From Hyphomicrobiales bacterium (GTDB lineage: Bacteria; Pseudomonadota; Alphaproteobacteria; Rhizobiales; Aestuariivirgaceae), in the NCBI GenBank assembly GCA_012032065.1, contig JAAURV010000027.1, positions 1 through 17,881 of the forward strand: a DNA stretch of 17,881 nt, read 5' to 3'. Below the pieces are notes generated by a model that saw only the letters and a list, made by a program, of their open reading frames with translations, searched no databases and was not told where the DNA came from. Position numbers and translations under genes: made by a program. This document shows positions 1 through 8,156 of this stretch, one piece after another; the stretch's first letter is position 1; each line of letters opens with the position of its first letter.

Positions 1-1259
1 TCGATCCTTTCGCCGTCGGCGTATCGGAGGACTGCCTCTATCTCAATGTCTGGACGCCAGCAAAAGCCGATGAACGCTTGCCCGTTCTCTTCTGGGTTCA
101 CGGCGGCGGGTTTGCCGTGGGATCGGGGTCGGAGCCTCGTTATGACGGCGCGAAGCTCGCGAGCCACGGCATCGTCGTCGTCGTGGTCAATATGCGCCTC
201 AACGCTCTGGGGCTTCTGGCGCATCCGGCACTCACAAAAGAGCACGGCTCATCCGGCAATTATGCCATGCTCGACCTCGTCGCCGCGCTTCAATGGGTCA
301 AGCGCAACATCGTGGCCTTCGGAGGCAATCCCGGTGCCGTAACGATTGCCGGCGAATCCGCGGGCTCCATGTTCGTCAGCATGCTGATGGCTTCGCCGCT
401 TGCGCGCGGCCTCGTCCACCGCGCCATTGGAGAGAGCGGCGCGCAGTTCCCCTCGCCTGAGCGGCCGATGAAGACACTCGCGGAAGCACACGAACATGGC
501 CTGGCTTTCGCGGCAAAACTCGGTGCGAAAACCGCGGCCGATCTGCGCAAGGCCTCTGTCGATGCGATCCTCGATGCCAATCCCGGTCTCGGCTTCTGGC
601 CCATCGTCGATGGCCATTTCCTGCCGAAGACTCCGGAAGCGATCTTCCTCGCCGGCGAACAGGCGGACGTGCCGCTGATTGCCGGATGGACGAAGGATGA
701 AGGTTACAACTTCAACATCCTCAACTGGATGAAGGACGTGAAGCGCTACGAGGATGTCGTCGCGAGGCTCATGCCTGATCATGCCGAGGAAATCTTGAAG
801 TTATATCCGGGCGGATCGCAATCCGCCCAATCCGCGCGCGACCTCGGCGGCGATATGGTGATCATCCACGGCACCTGGCGCTGGCTCGAAGCGCAACGGA
901 AAACCGGCAAGGCTCCCCTCTTCCGCTACCGCTTCGACCGCGCGCCCAAGACGCCCAAGGGCTGGTTCCCCGCTGGCGCCAATGCCGGCGCGTTTCACTC
1001 CTGCGAGATCCTCTACGTCTTTGACACGCTCGACGCCTTCCCGTGGCTCACCGATGCGGACGATCAGAAGGTCGCGGATGTCACATCGCGCTATTGGGTG
1101 AACTTCGTGAAAACCGGCGACCCGAATGGGAGCGGTCTTGCTTCATGGCCATCGTACCGCGAAGCGAAATTCCCGTTGCTGATCATCGACAAGGAAACAG
1201 GGCTGGCTCACGACCTCGACCGCAAACGGCACGAAATGCTCGCCCGCATCGCAACATGA
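1..1259 (+). CDS. Type-B carboxylesterase/lipase family protein, 5' end outside the window
   Basis: This is a serine hydrolase of the carboxylesterase type-B (cholinesterase-like) family, which cleaves carboxylic esters; the substrate cannot be read from sequence. The frame is open from base 3, where it already encodes the family signature SEDCLYLNVWTP, so the true start lies upstream and the TTG at 78 is not the start. The oxyanion-hole motif HGGGF follows at about base 100. The nucleophile sits in GESAGS near base 352, the acid is probably the Glu of KDEGYNF near base 700, and the His is in GAFHSCEIL near base 1000. The C-terminal part (YWVNFVKTGDPNG) is also typical. The protein ends at a TGA and is convergent with the next gene, 34 bases away. 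About 420 residues are present, so perhaps 80-120 N-terminal residues are missing. Confidence 0.93.
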   Translation, partial: DPFAVGVSEDCLYLNVWTPAKADERLPVLFWVHGGGFAVGSGSEPRYDGAKLASHGIVVVVVNMRLNALGLLAHPALTKEHGSSGNYAMLDLVAALQWVKRNIVAFGGNPGAVTIAGESAGSMFVSMLMASPLARGLVHRAIGESGAQFPSPERPMKTLAEAHEHGLAFAAKLGAKTAADLRKASVDAILDANPGLGFWPIVDGHFLPKTPEAIFLAGEQADVPLIAGWTKDEGYNFNILNWMKDVKRYEDVVARLMPDHAEEILKLYPGGSQSAQSARDLGGDMVIIHGTWRWLEAQRKTGKAPLFRYRFDRAPKTPKGWFPAGANAGAFHSCEILYVFDTLDAFPWLTDADDQKVADVTSRYWVNFVKTGDPNGSGLASWPSYREAKFPLLIIDKETGLAHDLDRKRHEMLARIAT

Positions 1260-1293
1260 AACGAAAAAACCTCTCTTCCCCAACAAAAGGACT

Positions 1294-1614
1294 CTACGGA
1301 CAGTCGCTGTCGCGCACGAAGCGGGCTTTGACGTAGCCGCGCGTGACGCGGCCGCCATCATAGTGGCTGACTTTGCACCAGCGGCTGCCCCAGTGCTTCG
1401 AAGCAGGCCCGCATGGCCGGTCGAGATGAATGATGCCGTGGCGGCCGGGGATGAGCGCATCGACGATCCGCGATTGCTGCGTGGGCCTTGCGCGCATGTT
1501 CAAGACATCGTTCCGCGCGACATTGTGCACGACCAGGCAGCCTGGTCCGCTCGTCGCCGAAGCCTGGCCAGCTAGGCCAGCTAATATGGCAGCGCTCAAC
1601 AGCATGGTTCGCAT
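1294..1614 (-). CDS. Small secreted SH3-like domain protein
   Basis: A 106-residue protein with a clear Sec signal peptide (MRTMLLSAAILAGLAGQASA), so it is exported. The mature part resembles a bacterial SH3 (SH3b) domain: VLNMRARPTQQSRIV matches the usual L-N-V-R-x-x-P pattern, and GYVKARFV closes the fold. Four cysteines (GPGC, RPCG, WCKV, SDCP) could form two disulfides. I chose the ATG at 1612-1614 because GGAGA lies just upstream and the signal peptide begins there; the frame stays open to 1719 but that extension has no such features. SH3b domains often bind cell-wall peptides, but no ligand is shown here. It lies 52 bases downstream of the MFS exporter and may be cotranscribed with it. 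Confidence 0.8.
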   Translation of the reverse strand: MRTMLLSAAILAGLAGQASATSGPGCLVVHNVARNDVLNMRARPTQQSRIVDALIPGRHGIIHLDRPCGPASKHWGSRWCKVSHYDGGRVTRGYVKARFVRDSDCP

Positions 1615-1666
1615 GATTGTCTCTCCGGTTGAAGACCTGCCATGTGCAGCATTCAACATGTACGGC

Positions 1667-3052
1667 TCATGAACCGCGCCCCGAAACCGATGCCCCGGCG
1701 CCGGAACCAAGGCCGGCAAACTGGAAGAGCGATAAGGCCGCGACCGCCGAGACGATCAGAAACGCCACCGCGAAATCGCCGAACGCCAGCGCATCGCCGC
1801 CGCGCCATGCGAGCGAACCGTCGAGTGCGCTGGCCGCCGCCATAACTCCAATTGAAAGCGAGAGGTGCTGCGCCACCGTGTAGAGGCTGGCGGCGCGGCT
1901 CATGCCCGCGGTGTCGATGTCGGAATAGGCCATGGCATTGACGCCGGTAAACTGCAGCGAGCGCAGAAAACCGCCCGCGAGAAGAACGCACACGATCAGG
2001 AAATAAGGCGTGCCCGGCCACAGCAGCGCATAGACAGCCATCGTCAAGCAGGACAGCAAACCGTTGACGATCAGAAGGTTGCGGAAACCGAACCGCCGGA
2101 TGATCCGTGCCGCGGTGAACTTCATCGCCAATGCGCCGAGTGCGGCCGCGCAGGACAGCAGGCCCGACTGAAACGCCGTCAATCCATAGGAGAGCTGGAA
2201 CAACAGCGGTGTCAGAAACGGAATGGCGCCGACACCGATCCGGTACAAGCTGCCGCCGAGAAGCCCGGCGCGGAAAGTGTGGATGTTGAAGAGCGAGAGA
2301 TCGAGGATCGGATTTGCGGCGCGGCGCGCGTGGATGACGTAAAGTCCGAGAAACAGGAAGCCTGCCGCGATGAGGAGCGGCGGCCCCTGCCACGGCATGA
2401 TGTCCCGTCCGAAGCTCGTTGAGCCGGCAACGGCAAGCGACAGCCCGAGCCCGGAGAGAATGAAACCCCTCCAATCGAGCGGCGGAACGTCATGCTCCTC
2501 GCCCTTGGGCATCAGCAGCGTGGCGAGCACGATTGCGAGGATTCCAAACGGCACATTCATCCAGAACACATAGCGCCAGTCGAAATAGGTGGTGACGAAG
2601 CCGCCAACCGGGGGGCCGATGAGCGGGCCGACAAGCGCCGGAATGGTGAGCCACGCCAGCGCATCGACAAGTTCGCCCTTCGGCACCGCGCGGAGCAAGA
2701 CGATGCGCCCCACCGGCACCATCATGGCGCCGCCGAGGCCTTGCAGCGCCCGCGCCGCCACAAGCTGATCGAGTGATTGCGACAGCCCGCAGGCAATCGA
2801 GCCCAACGTGAACACGAATATCGCCCAACGGAATACACTGCGCGCGCCAAACCGGTCCGCGCACCAGCCGCTGGCGGGGATGAAGACCGCAAGGCTCAAG
2901 AGATAGGTGGTGAAGGCAAGTTTGAGCGAGACAGGATCGGTGCCGAGCGACCGCGCCATCGACGGAAGTGCTGTCGCGATCACGGAGGAATCCATGTTCT
3001 CCATGAAGAGAGCCGCGGCCACGGTCAGGGGAATCAGTCGGGATGGCGTCAT
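1667..3052 (-). CDS. MFS exporter of the DHA2 (EmrB/QacA-like) drug:H+ antiporter group
   Basis: A 461-residue inner-membrane transporter of the major facilitator superfamily, probably exporting small molecules or drugs by proton antiport. The sequence is almost entirely hydrophobic helices. An N-terminal acidic residue in MENMDSSVIATALP (residues 17-30) matches the DHA2 helix-1 motif. The loop 2-3 motif A is GWCADRFGARSVF (about 62-74). The antiporter motif C is ALVGPLIGPPVGG, and DWRYVFWMNVPFG is the DHA2-typical loop. Length is close to MdtD-like members (about 470). The ATG at 3052 starts just before the first helix, but no clear Shine-Dalgarno precedes it, so the start is less certain than the frame. 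It diverges from the ABC exporter across about 230 bases. The substrate is not predictable. Confidence 0.9.
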   Translation of the reverse strand: MTPSRLIPLTVAAALFMENMDSSVIATALPSMARSLGTDPVSLKLAFTTYLLSLAVFIPASGWCADRFGARSVFRWAIFVFTLGSIACGLSQSLDQLVAARALQGLGGAMMVPVGRIVLLRAVPKGELVDALAWLTIPALVGPLIGPPVGGFVTTYFDWRYVFWMNVPFGILAIVLATLLMPKGEEHDVPPLDWRGFILSGLGLSLAVAGSTSFGRDIMPWQGPPLLIAAGFLFLGLYVIHARRAANPILDLSLFNIHTFRAGLLGGSLYRIGVGAIPFLTPLLFQLSYGLTAFQSGLLSCAAALGALAMKFTAARIIRRFGFRNLLIVNGLLSCLTMAVYALLWPGTPYFLIVCVLLAGGFLRSLQFTGVNAMAYSDIDTAGMSRAASLYTVAQHLSLSIGVMAAASALDGSLAWRGGDALAFGDFAVAFLIVSAVAALSLFQFAGLGSGAGASVSGRGS

Positions 3053-3281
3053 TGGACGGAGGATCGCTTAGCATGCCGAAGCCCTTGCCGCACATTTGTG
3101 AGCCCGCATGGCAAGCCGTTGAATCTGCATGGCAAGGCGAGCCCGCAAGGGATTCCATCGGTTCACGAATTCCTGCTTTTGACCTCGAAGGCCCTGCCCC
3201 TTATGATCGCCGCAAACCGATGATGAACAGATCTCACGCGGGCGCGGCTTGGCAGTTGCGCGCGCGGCAAAAGGACTCGCC

Positions 3282-5155
3282 GTGAAGAACCCTCTTTTTA
3301 CCTGGCTCGAGAACCAGGTCGACTCGTTCCCGGCCTCGGCCCCGGAAAAGCCCGCGACCAGTGCGCGCGGCTTTATCCTGCATTATTCGAGACCCTTCTA
3401 TCCGCTGATCGCGGCGGGCCTCGTGCTGTCGGTCGTCATTGCCATTATCGAGGTCAGGCTTTTTGCCTATGTGGGATCGCTGGTCGACACGCTGACGTCC
3501 GCCGACCGGGCGACGTTCTGGGACGGGAATAAGTCAACGCTACTGTTCTACGCAGCACTCGCCGCCATCGCCCTTCCCTTTCTCAATTTCCTCGCCGATG
3601 CCATCGAAAACCAGGGCATGCGCGGCAATTTCGCCATGCGCATCCGCTGGCTGGCGCATCGCTATATGCTGCGCCAGAGCATGGAGTTCTTCCAGAACGA
3701 ATTCGCCGGCCGGGTCGCCACCAAGGTGATGCAGGCGGCACTTGGCGTGCGCGATACGGTGCTGAAGCTGACGCAGGTGATGACATGGGTTCTGGTCTAT
3801 CTCCTGAGCGCCATCGCATCCTTCGCTGCCAATGACTGGCGGCTCACGCTTCCGCTGCTGCTGTGGCTTGGCGGTTATCTTCTCGCCATGCGCTTCTTCG
3901 TGCCCCGCCTTGGAAAATTGTCCGAGAAGCAGGCCGACATGCGCTCGATGGTGACGGGCCGCGTGGTGGATAGCTACACCAACATCCCGACGGTCAAGCT
4001 CTTCGCCCACGCCTCTCGCGAAGATGGTTATGCGAAGGAAGGCATGCAGTGGATGCTCGACAGCGTTTATGCCTCGATGCGCGTGTCCACCTGGATGAAC
4101 ACCACGCTCAATACGCTGAACGGACTGCTCATCACCTCGACGGCGGCGCTCGCCACTTGGCTCTGGTACACCAACGCCATCACGGTAGGCGCCATCGCCT
4201 TCGCGGTGGGCCTCGTCTACCGCATGCAGGGCATGTCGCACTGGATGATCTGGGAGATGGCGGGGCTGTTCGAGGATATCGGCGTCGTCAAGGACGGCGT
4301 CGATACCATCGCGCGCGAACAATCGGTCACCGACAAGGAGGGCGCGGCGCCGCTCAAGGTCACCAAGGGCGAAATCCTGTTCGACAAGGTCCGTTTCAAC
4401 TACGGCAAGCCCGAAGTAGTGGGCGCGCTGCCTGCCATCGACAATTTGAAGCTCCGCATTGCACCCGGCGAGAAAGTGGGCCTCGTCGGCCGCTCGGGCG
4501 CGGGCAAGTCGACGCTCGCCAGCCTGCTGCTGCGATTTTACGATGTGGAAGGCGGCCGCATCGTGATCGATGGCCAGGACATCTCCTCCGTCACGCAAGA
4601 GTCGCTGCGCGGCCTGATCGGCGTCGTGACGCAGGCACGTCCCTCCTCCACCGCTCGGTCAAGGACAACATCCTCTACGGCAAGCCCGACGCCGCGATGG
4701 GAGAGGTCGAAGCAGCGGCCCGCAAGGCGCATTCCGACGAATTCATCGCCAGCCTGATCGATCCCAATGGCCGCACTGGTTACGACGCCCATGTCGGCGA
4801 GCGCGGCGTAAAACTCTCCGGCGGCCAGCGCCAGAGGATCGCCATCGCCCGCGTGCTGTTGAAGAACGCGCCCATCCTGGTTCTCGACGAAGCCACAAGC
4901 GCGCTTGACTCCGAAGTCGAAGCCGCGATCCAGGAAAACCTCTACACGCTGATGGAGGGAAAGACCGTCATCGCCGTCGCGCATCGCTTGTCGACCATCG
5001 CAGCCATGGACCGTCTTGTGGTGATGGACAAGGGCCGCATCGTCGAGGAAGGCAGCCATCAGCACCTCCTCCGCGCCGGCGGCCTCTACGCCAGCCTCTG
5101 GCAAAGGCAGTCCGGCGGGTTCCTGGCGAACGAGGCGGCGGAAGCGGCGGAATAG
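3282..5155 (+). pseudogene. ABC exporter (permease fused to ATPase) interrupted by a -1 frameshift
   Basis: This encodes a half-transporter of the MsbA-like exporter type: an N-terminal six-helix permease (from about residue 40) followed by a nucleotide-binding domain. The first frame carries the permease, Walker A (GRSGAGKST near base 4490) and the Q-loop region (GVVTQ). It then runs into nonsense and stops at 4757. The matching continuation (TSLLHRSVKDNILYG, signature LSGGQRQRIA, Walker B ILVLDEATSAL, H-loop AHRLSTI) is in the next frame, to 5155. Adding one base between 4635 and 4636 (GAC for Asp) restores a continuous protein of about 624 residues. I chose GTG 3282 because AAAAGGA sits about 6 bases upstream; a TTG at 3249 is the alternative. 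As written, neither piece has a complete ATPase. It could be a true pseudogene or a consensus error. Substrate unknown. Confidence 0.9.
4635..4636 (+). other. Inferred site of a missing base in the ABC exporter
   Basis: Upstream of this point the family-like translation is in the frame ending ACG CAG; downstream it is in the -1 frame beginning ACG TCC CTC. Restoring GAC (Asp) between them gives VVTQDTSLLHRS, the normal sequence after the Q-loop glutamine. There is no slippery heptamer here, so programmed frameshifting is unlikely. Confidence 0.8.
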
Positions 5156-5177
5156 CAATTTCCGCGAAATGCGGCCG

Positions 5178-5885
5178 TCAAAAACGGGTTGTCAGGGCGG
5201 TTAGCCAGGCGGGAGAAAGTTCAACGAGTGCTGCCTCTGCCTTCTTGTCGAGCCCCGTGAGGATCAGCAATCCCGTAACAAGCAGGAGCAGGCCGAGCGC
5301 TGACTTGAGCGCCTTGCCGCCATCCATGATGCGCGCGCGCCATCTCTGCAGGAGGTCACGCGACAGACGCCCGATGACCAGCAGCGGCAGCGCCGCGCCG
5401 AGGCCAAAGCTGAGCATGGTCAAGGTCACCTGCCCGAGGTTTTCGCCCTGCGCCGCCAACACCGACGCAGCTCCCAACGTTGGGCCGACACAAGGAGTCC
5501 AGACCGCGCCTAGAAGAAGGCCGAGGCCGAACTGGCCGCGATAACCTGTTCCGGACCCGCCCCCGAAACGTTCGTTAACCCAGCTACTCGCCGGACCGGC
5601 AGCGACGGCGAGCTGGGCCTGAAACACCGGCACCGCGAGAACCACGCCAACAACGATGAGCAGAATTGCGGCGACAGCGCGGAAAAATCCCTGGTCAAGG
5701 CCGATTGAGAATCCCACAAGCGCAACGAACAACCCCACTGCCACGAACGAGACGGCGAGGCCGAGTGCGAGAGATGCAGGTCCGTATTTACCTTGGGCTG
5801 CAGCTGCGCCAAGCGTCAGCGGCAGGAGCGGCAATACGCAAGGCGACAGGATCGACAGAACGCCTGCGAGAAACGCCAGGATCAT
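5178..5885 (-). CDS. ccdA: CcdA/DsbD-type membrane thiol-disulfide transporter
   Basis: A 235-residue integral membrane protein that passes reducing equivalents from cytoplasmic thioredoxin across the inner membrane to extracytoplasmic thiol proteins, as known for CcdA and the central domain of DsbD. About six hydrophobic helices are visible. The two redox cysteines lie where the family has them: Cys16 in LSPCVLPLLP (helix 1) and Cys132 in WTPCVGPTLG (helix 4). The gene starts 8 bases after the stop of the thioredoxin-like gene, on the same strand, so the two are almost surely cotranscribed. No cytochrome c maturation genes are nearby, so the role is more likely general periplasmic reduction than haem ligation. 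The family call is firm; the symbol is by similarity. Confidence 0.9.
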   Translation of the reverse strand: MILAFLAGVLSILSPCVLPLLPLTLGAAAAQGKYGPASLALGLAVSFVAVGLFVALVGFSIGLDQGFFRAVAAILLIVVGVVLAVPVFQAQLAVAAGPASSWVNERFGGGSGTGYRGQFGLGLLLGAVWTPCVGPTLGAASVLAAQGENLGQVTLTMLSFGLGAALPLLVIGRLSRDLLQRWRARIMDGGKALKSALGLLLLVTGLLILTGLDKKAEAALVELSPAWLTALTTRF

Positions 5886-5893
5886 GCCGGCAA

Positions 5894-6286
5894 CTACCCG
5901 GAAACCGCTTTACCGAGTTGCGCTTCAATGGCGGCGGCATCCGTCTCACCCACGGAGCGGGCCACTTCATCCACGCCCCTGAAGACGATGAGCGTGCTCT
6001 GCATGCGCGCGCCAAGGCTTCGCACCACATCCTTCTGGCTGTCAAAGTCGACATGCAGCACGACCATGTCCTTGAAGGCATCGCGCCCGGTGATTTCCTC
6101 GATGATCGGCTTCTGCGCCTTGCAGGTCGGACACCATGAAGCGGTGATGTCAACGAGAATAGGCTTGCCCGCTGCTTGGGCTGCCTCGAAAGCCTCCTGG
6201 GTGAAGCCGGCAAACGTTGCTGCCTGAGCGGCGCTCACGAAAATCGGCAAGGTGGCAGAAAGCAAAAGTGAGCGGCGCGACAGCAT
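5894..6286 (-). CDS. Exported thioredoxin-family protein
   Basis: A 130-residue thioredoxin-fold protein with active site WCPTC (Cys52, Cys55) and the usual strand before it (KPILVDITAS). The N-terminus (MLSRRSLLLSATLPIFVSAAQA) is a signal peptide. Its SRRSLLL run resembles a twin-arginine motif, so Tat export is possible though not proven. A strong GAGGAGGG precedes the ATG. The region that holds the cis-proline in thioredoxins reads MQSTLIVF: no proline is there, which should alter substrate binding; I believe this is shared by a CcdA-linked subfamily but could not verify it. It lies 8 bases upstream of ccdA, its likely electron donor. The oxidised target is unknown; see the DUF3179 protein. 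Confidence 0.9.
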   Translation of the reverse strand: MLSRRSLLLSATLPIFVSAAQAATFAGFTQEAFEAAQAAGKPILVDITASWCPTCKAQKPIIEEITGRDAFKDMVVLHVDFDSQKDVVRSLGARMQSTLIVFRGVDEVARSVGETDAAAIEAQLGKAVSG

Positions 6287-6388
6287 GAAATGCCCTCCTC
6301 ATTCGGTTGGATCGCGTGTCTACCGTCGCGAGCCGGTCAAGAGAATTCACATTCATCCTGGCCGGATCACAAATCCGTGCGCCTGCGT

Positions 6389-7414
6389 TCAACGTCCATC
6401 GATCTCGGCGCCCGGGTGAAAGGCATTGGCCACAAAAGCGAAGGTCACATCATAGGCGGCGGGCTGCCGCGTACCCGCCACCATGCGATAAGCCTCAACG
6501 GTTCCCACATCGCGGCCTTCGCTGATCCTGTCCGTGTCCAATGCCGAGGCTTGCCCGGGTTTCCAGCGCAAGGTCAGATCGCCCAACACAATCGATCCAC
6601 GCTCGCGCAAGGTCTGCAGGGACACGATGGAGGGAGCAGCACCTACACTTCTCACAATGACAACGCGCGCCATGGGATCAATTCCCTTCGGTAACGCGCC
6701 GCGAAATAAAAAAGGCGCTGCACTTGTATCGTAGCCTTCATAGGGATTTCGCCCATAATCACGCGACGTGGGATTGTTGGGTGCGAGGATTTTGCCGTTC
6801 GGATGACGGCTTGTGAAATCGGCAAATGATTCGAGGCGCGACGGGATGACTTTGAGCTCTTGTCCGGCATACGCACCAACGATCGCTCCGCCGGTAAACT
6901 GCTGCCACCAGCTTTCGGTCTGCCGGTCATACATGATGAGGTCCGAATGCCTGAGCTTGCCGGTCGTTCCGAAGTCCAGCACGGCTCCCTTCAACCGCCG
7001 GTCAAACACAATCGCCGCATTGCAGAGCGGGCAATAGGTCACCGTGACCGGAACGCCGCCAATCTGATCATTGACGATTTCGTGCCACGTCAAAATGCGC
7101 AAGGGATAAGCGCGGGCGTCGCCACCGATCTCGAGCCCGATGACCGGTTCATTGGGCGAAAGATCGTGGCTCGCGCCAATCGTTTCAAAAGCCGGATCAT
7201 CGATCGACGGAATGCCGTCCTTGGGCGGTCCACCCGAAATGATCTCCTCCGCATTGACGCGCAGCTTGGTGAAGTCGGTCTTGTTCCATCCTTCGCGCTT
7301 CCACTCGTCGGGGCTAGCGATGGCGAGAGCGCTCCACATGACCTGCAATACGGTCAGAGCCGCCACGATAAGCCAAGCCAGTCTGCTCGGCCCATTTAGT
7401 CCAATTCCGGTCAT
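6389..7414 (-). CDS. DUF3179 domain-containing exported protein
   Basis: A 341-residue protein with an N-terminal hydrophobic segment (about residues 12-33) that serves as signal peptide or anchor, followed by the DUF3179 domain. Recognisable family stretches are GGDARAYPLRILTWHEIVND, VTVTYCPLCNAAIVFDR and SDLIMYDRQTESWWQQ. The domain has no function I can name with confidence. The conserved CPLC (Cys128, Cys131) is a CxxC pair that could be redox-active or bind metal. It lies about 100 bases upstream of the thioredoxin and ccdA genes on the same strand and may belong to the same unit. The ATG at 7414 lacks a strong ribosome-binding site; the nearest upstream bases are AT-rich. Confidence 0.88.
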   Translation of the reverse strand: MTGIGLNGPSRLAWLIVAALTVLQVMWSALAIASPDEWKREGWNKTDFTKLRVNAEEIISGGPPKDGIPSIDDPAFETIGASHDLSPNEPVIGLEIGGDARAYPLRILTWHEIVNDQIGGVPVTVTYCPLCNAAIVFDRRLKGAVLDFGTTGKLRHSDLIMYDRQTESWWQQFTGGAIVGAYAGQELKVIPSRLESFADFTSRHPNGKILAPNNPTSRDYGRNPYEGYDTSAAPFLFRGALPKGIDPMARVVIVRSVGAAPSIVSLQTLRERGSIVLGDLTLRWKPGQASALDTDRISEGRDVGTVEAYRMVAGTRQPAAYDVTFAFVANAFHPGAEIDGR

Positions 7415-7604
7415 GTACGAACAATAGAGCGATGCCGCGCATGATCCCGATCACTTCTCGCTGATCGGCAGCCGTTGATCACCGCCGCCCATCACTCGCA
7501 GTAACAACCCTGTGTTCTCCGTTTTCATCGATGGACGCCGCGCCTGGCAGACTTAATATGTCCCGGATTAACAAAGCGGACGGGATTGGCCGGAGGAGAC
7601 TCAC

Positions 7605-8060
7605 ATGCGCATTGTCCATTTGACATTGGCTCTTGCACTAATATGGCCGTCTGCAGCATTTGCAGCCGGTCAGCTGGTAACCACCGAAAGCAAATTCAGC
7701 GTCAAGGAAACCGCGGACCGTTTGGCTTCCGCGCTTCAGGAGAAGGGCCTGAATGTTGTCGCCCGGGTCGATCACGCGGCGGGCGCAAAGAAGGCCGGCC
7801 TCGAAATGCCGCCGGCTGAAGTCCTGATGTTCGGCAATCCAAAGCTCGGTACGCCGCTCATGCTGGCCAATCCTGAAATCGCCATCGAATTGCCGATGAA
7901 GATTGTGATCTGGCAGGACAGCGCAGGTAAAGTGCAGATTGGCTATGTCGATCCCGATAATCTGAAAAGCCGCTACGCCGTCGAAGGCAAGGACGAAACC
8001 TTCAAGACGATGTCGAAAGCGCTGAGCGGCTTTGCGAAATCGGCGGCTGGGATGAATTGA
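7605..8060 (+). CDS. Secreted DUF302 domain protein
   Basis: A 151-residue protein with a Sec signal peptide (MRIVHLTLALALIWPSAAFA) and a single DUF302 domain. Typical family features are the early SVKETADRLASALQEKGLNVVARVDHAAGAKKAG stretch (here only described: helix, then VVARVDH), the PAEVLMFGNPKLGTPLM segment, and the IVIWQDSAGKVQIGYVDP strand pair ending the core. The start is supported by GGAGGAGA 7 bases upstream of the ATG. The family is widespread and its biochemical role is unknown; metal or haem binding has been considered because of a conserved His, but nothing here proves it. It diverges from the DUF3179 gene across 190 bases and precedes the OmpA-family gene by about 100 bases. 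Confidence 0.88.
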   Translation: MRIVHLTLALALIWPSAAFAAGQLVTTESKFSVKETADRLASALQEKGLNVVARVDHAAGAKKAGLEMPPAEVLMFGNPKLGTPLMLANPEIAIELPMKIVIWQDSAGKVQIGYVDPDNLKSRYAVEGKDETFKTMSKALSGFAKSAAGMN

Positions 8061-8084
8061 GCCGGTCTTACTCTGCGAACCGGC
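8061..8084 (+). terminator. Weak hairpin after the DUF302 gene
   Basis: GCCGGT and ACCGGC pair as a 6-bp stem around a 12-base loop directly after the TGA. There is no T-run after it, so it would be a poor intrinsic terminator and readthrough into the OmpA-family gene is likely. Confidence 0.3.
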
Positions 8085-8156
8085 AATAACCCTTCGTTAA
8101 CCACAATCCCGCCACAAGGGCGTTTGATACGGCCTCCAGTTTTGAGGGGACACGCC

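Noticed and set aside
1653..2474. Alternative minus-strand frame overlapping the MFS exporter
   Set aside because: Arg/His-rich shadow of the membrane protein in another frame.
3540..4598. Open frame of 352 codons antisense to the ABC exporter
   Set aside because: It is a shadow of the permease coding sequence with His/Arg-rich low-complexity translation and no family resemblance.
4620..4645. Programmed ribosomal frameshift in the ABC exporter
   Set aside because: No X-XXY-YYZ slippery heptamer or poly-A/T run is present at the break, and ABC exporters are not known to use one; a missing base explains it better.
5656..6227. Plus-strand open frames opposite ccdA and the thioredoxin gene
   Set aside because: They are antisense to two clear family members and have no domain features.
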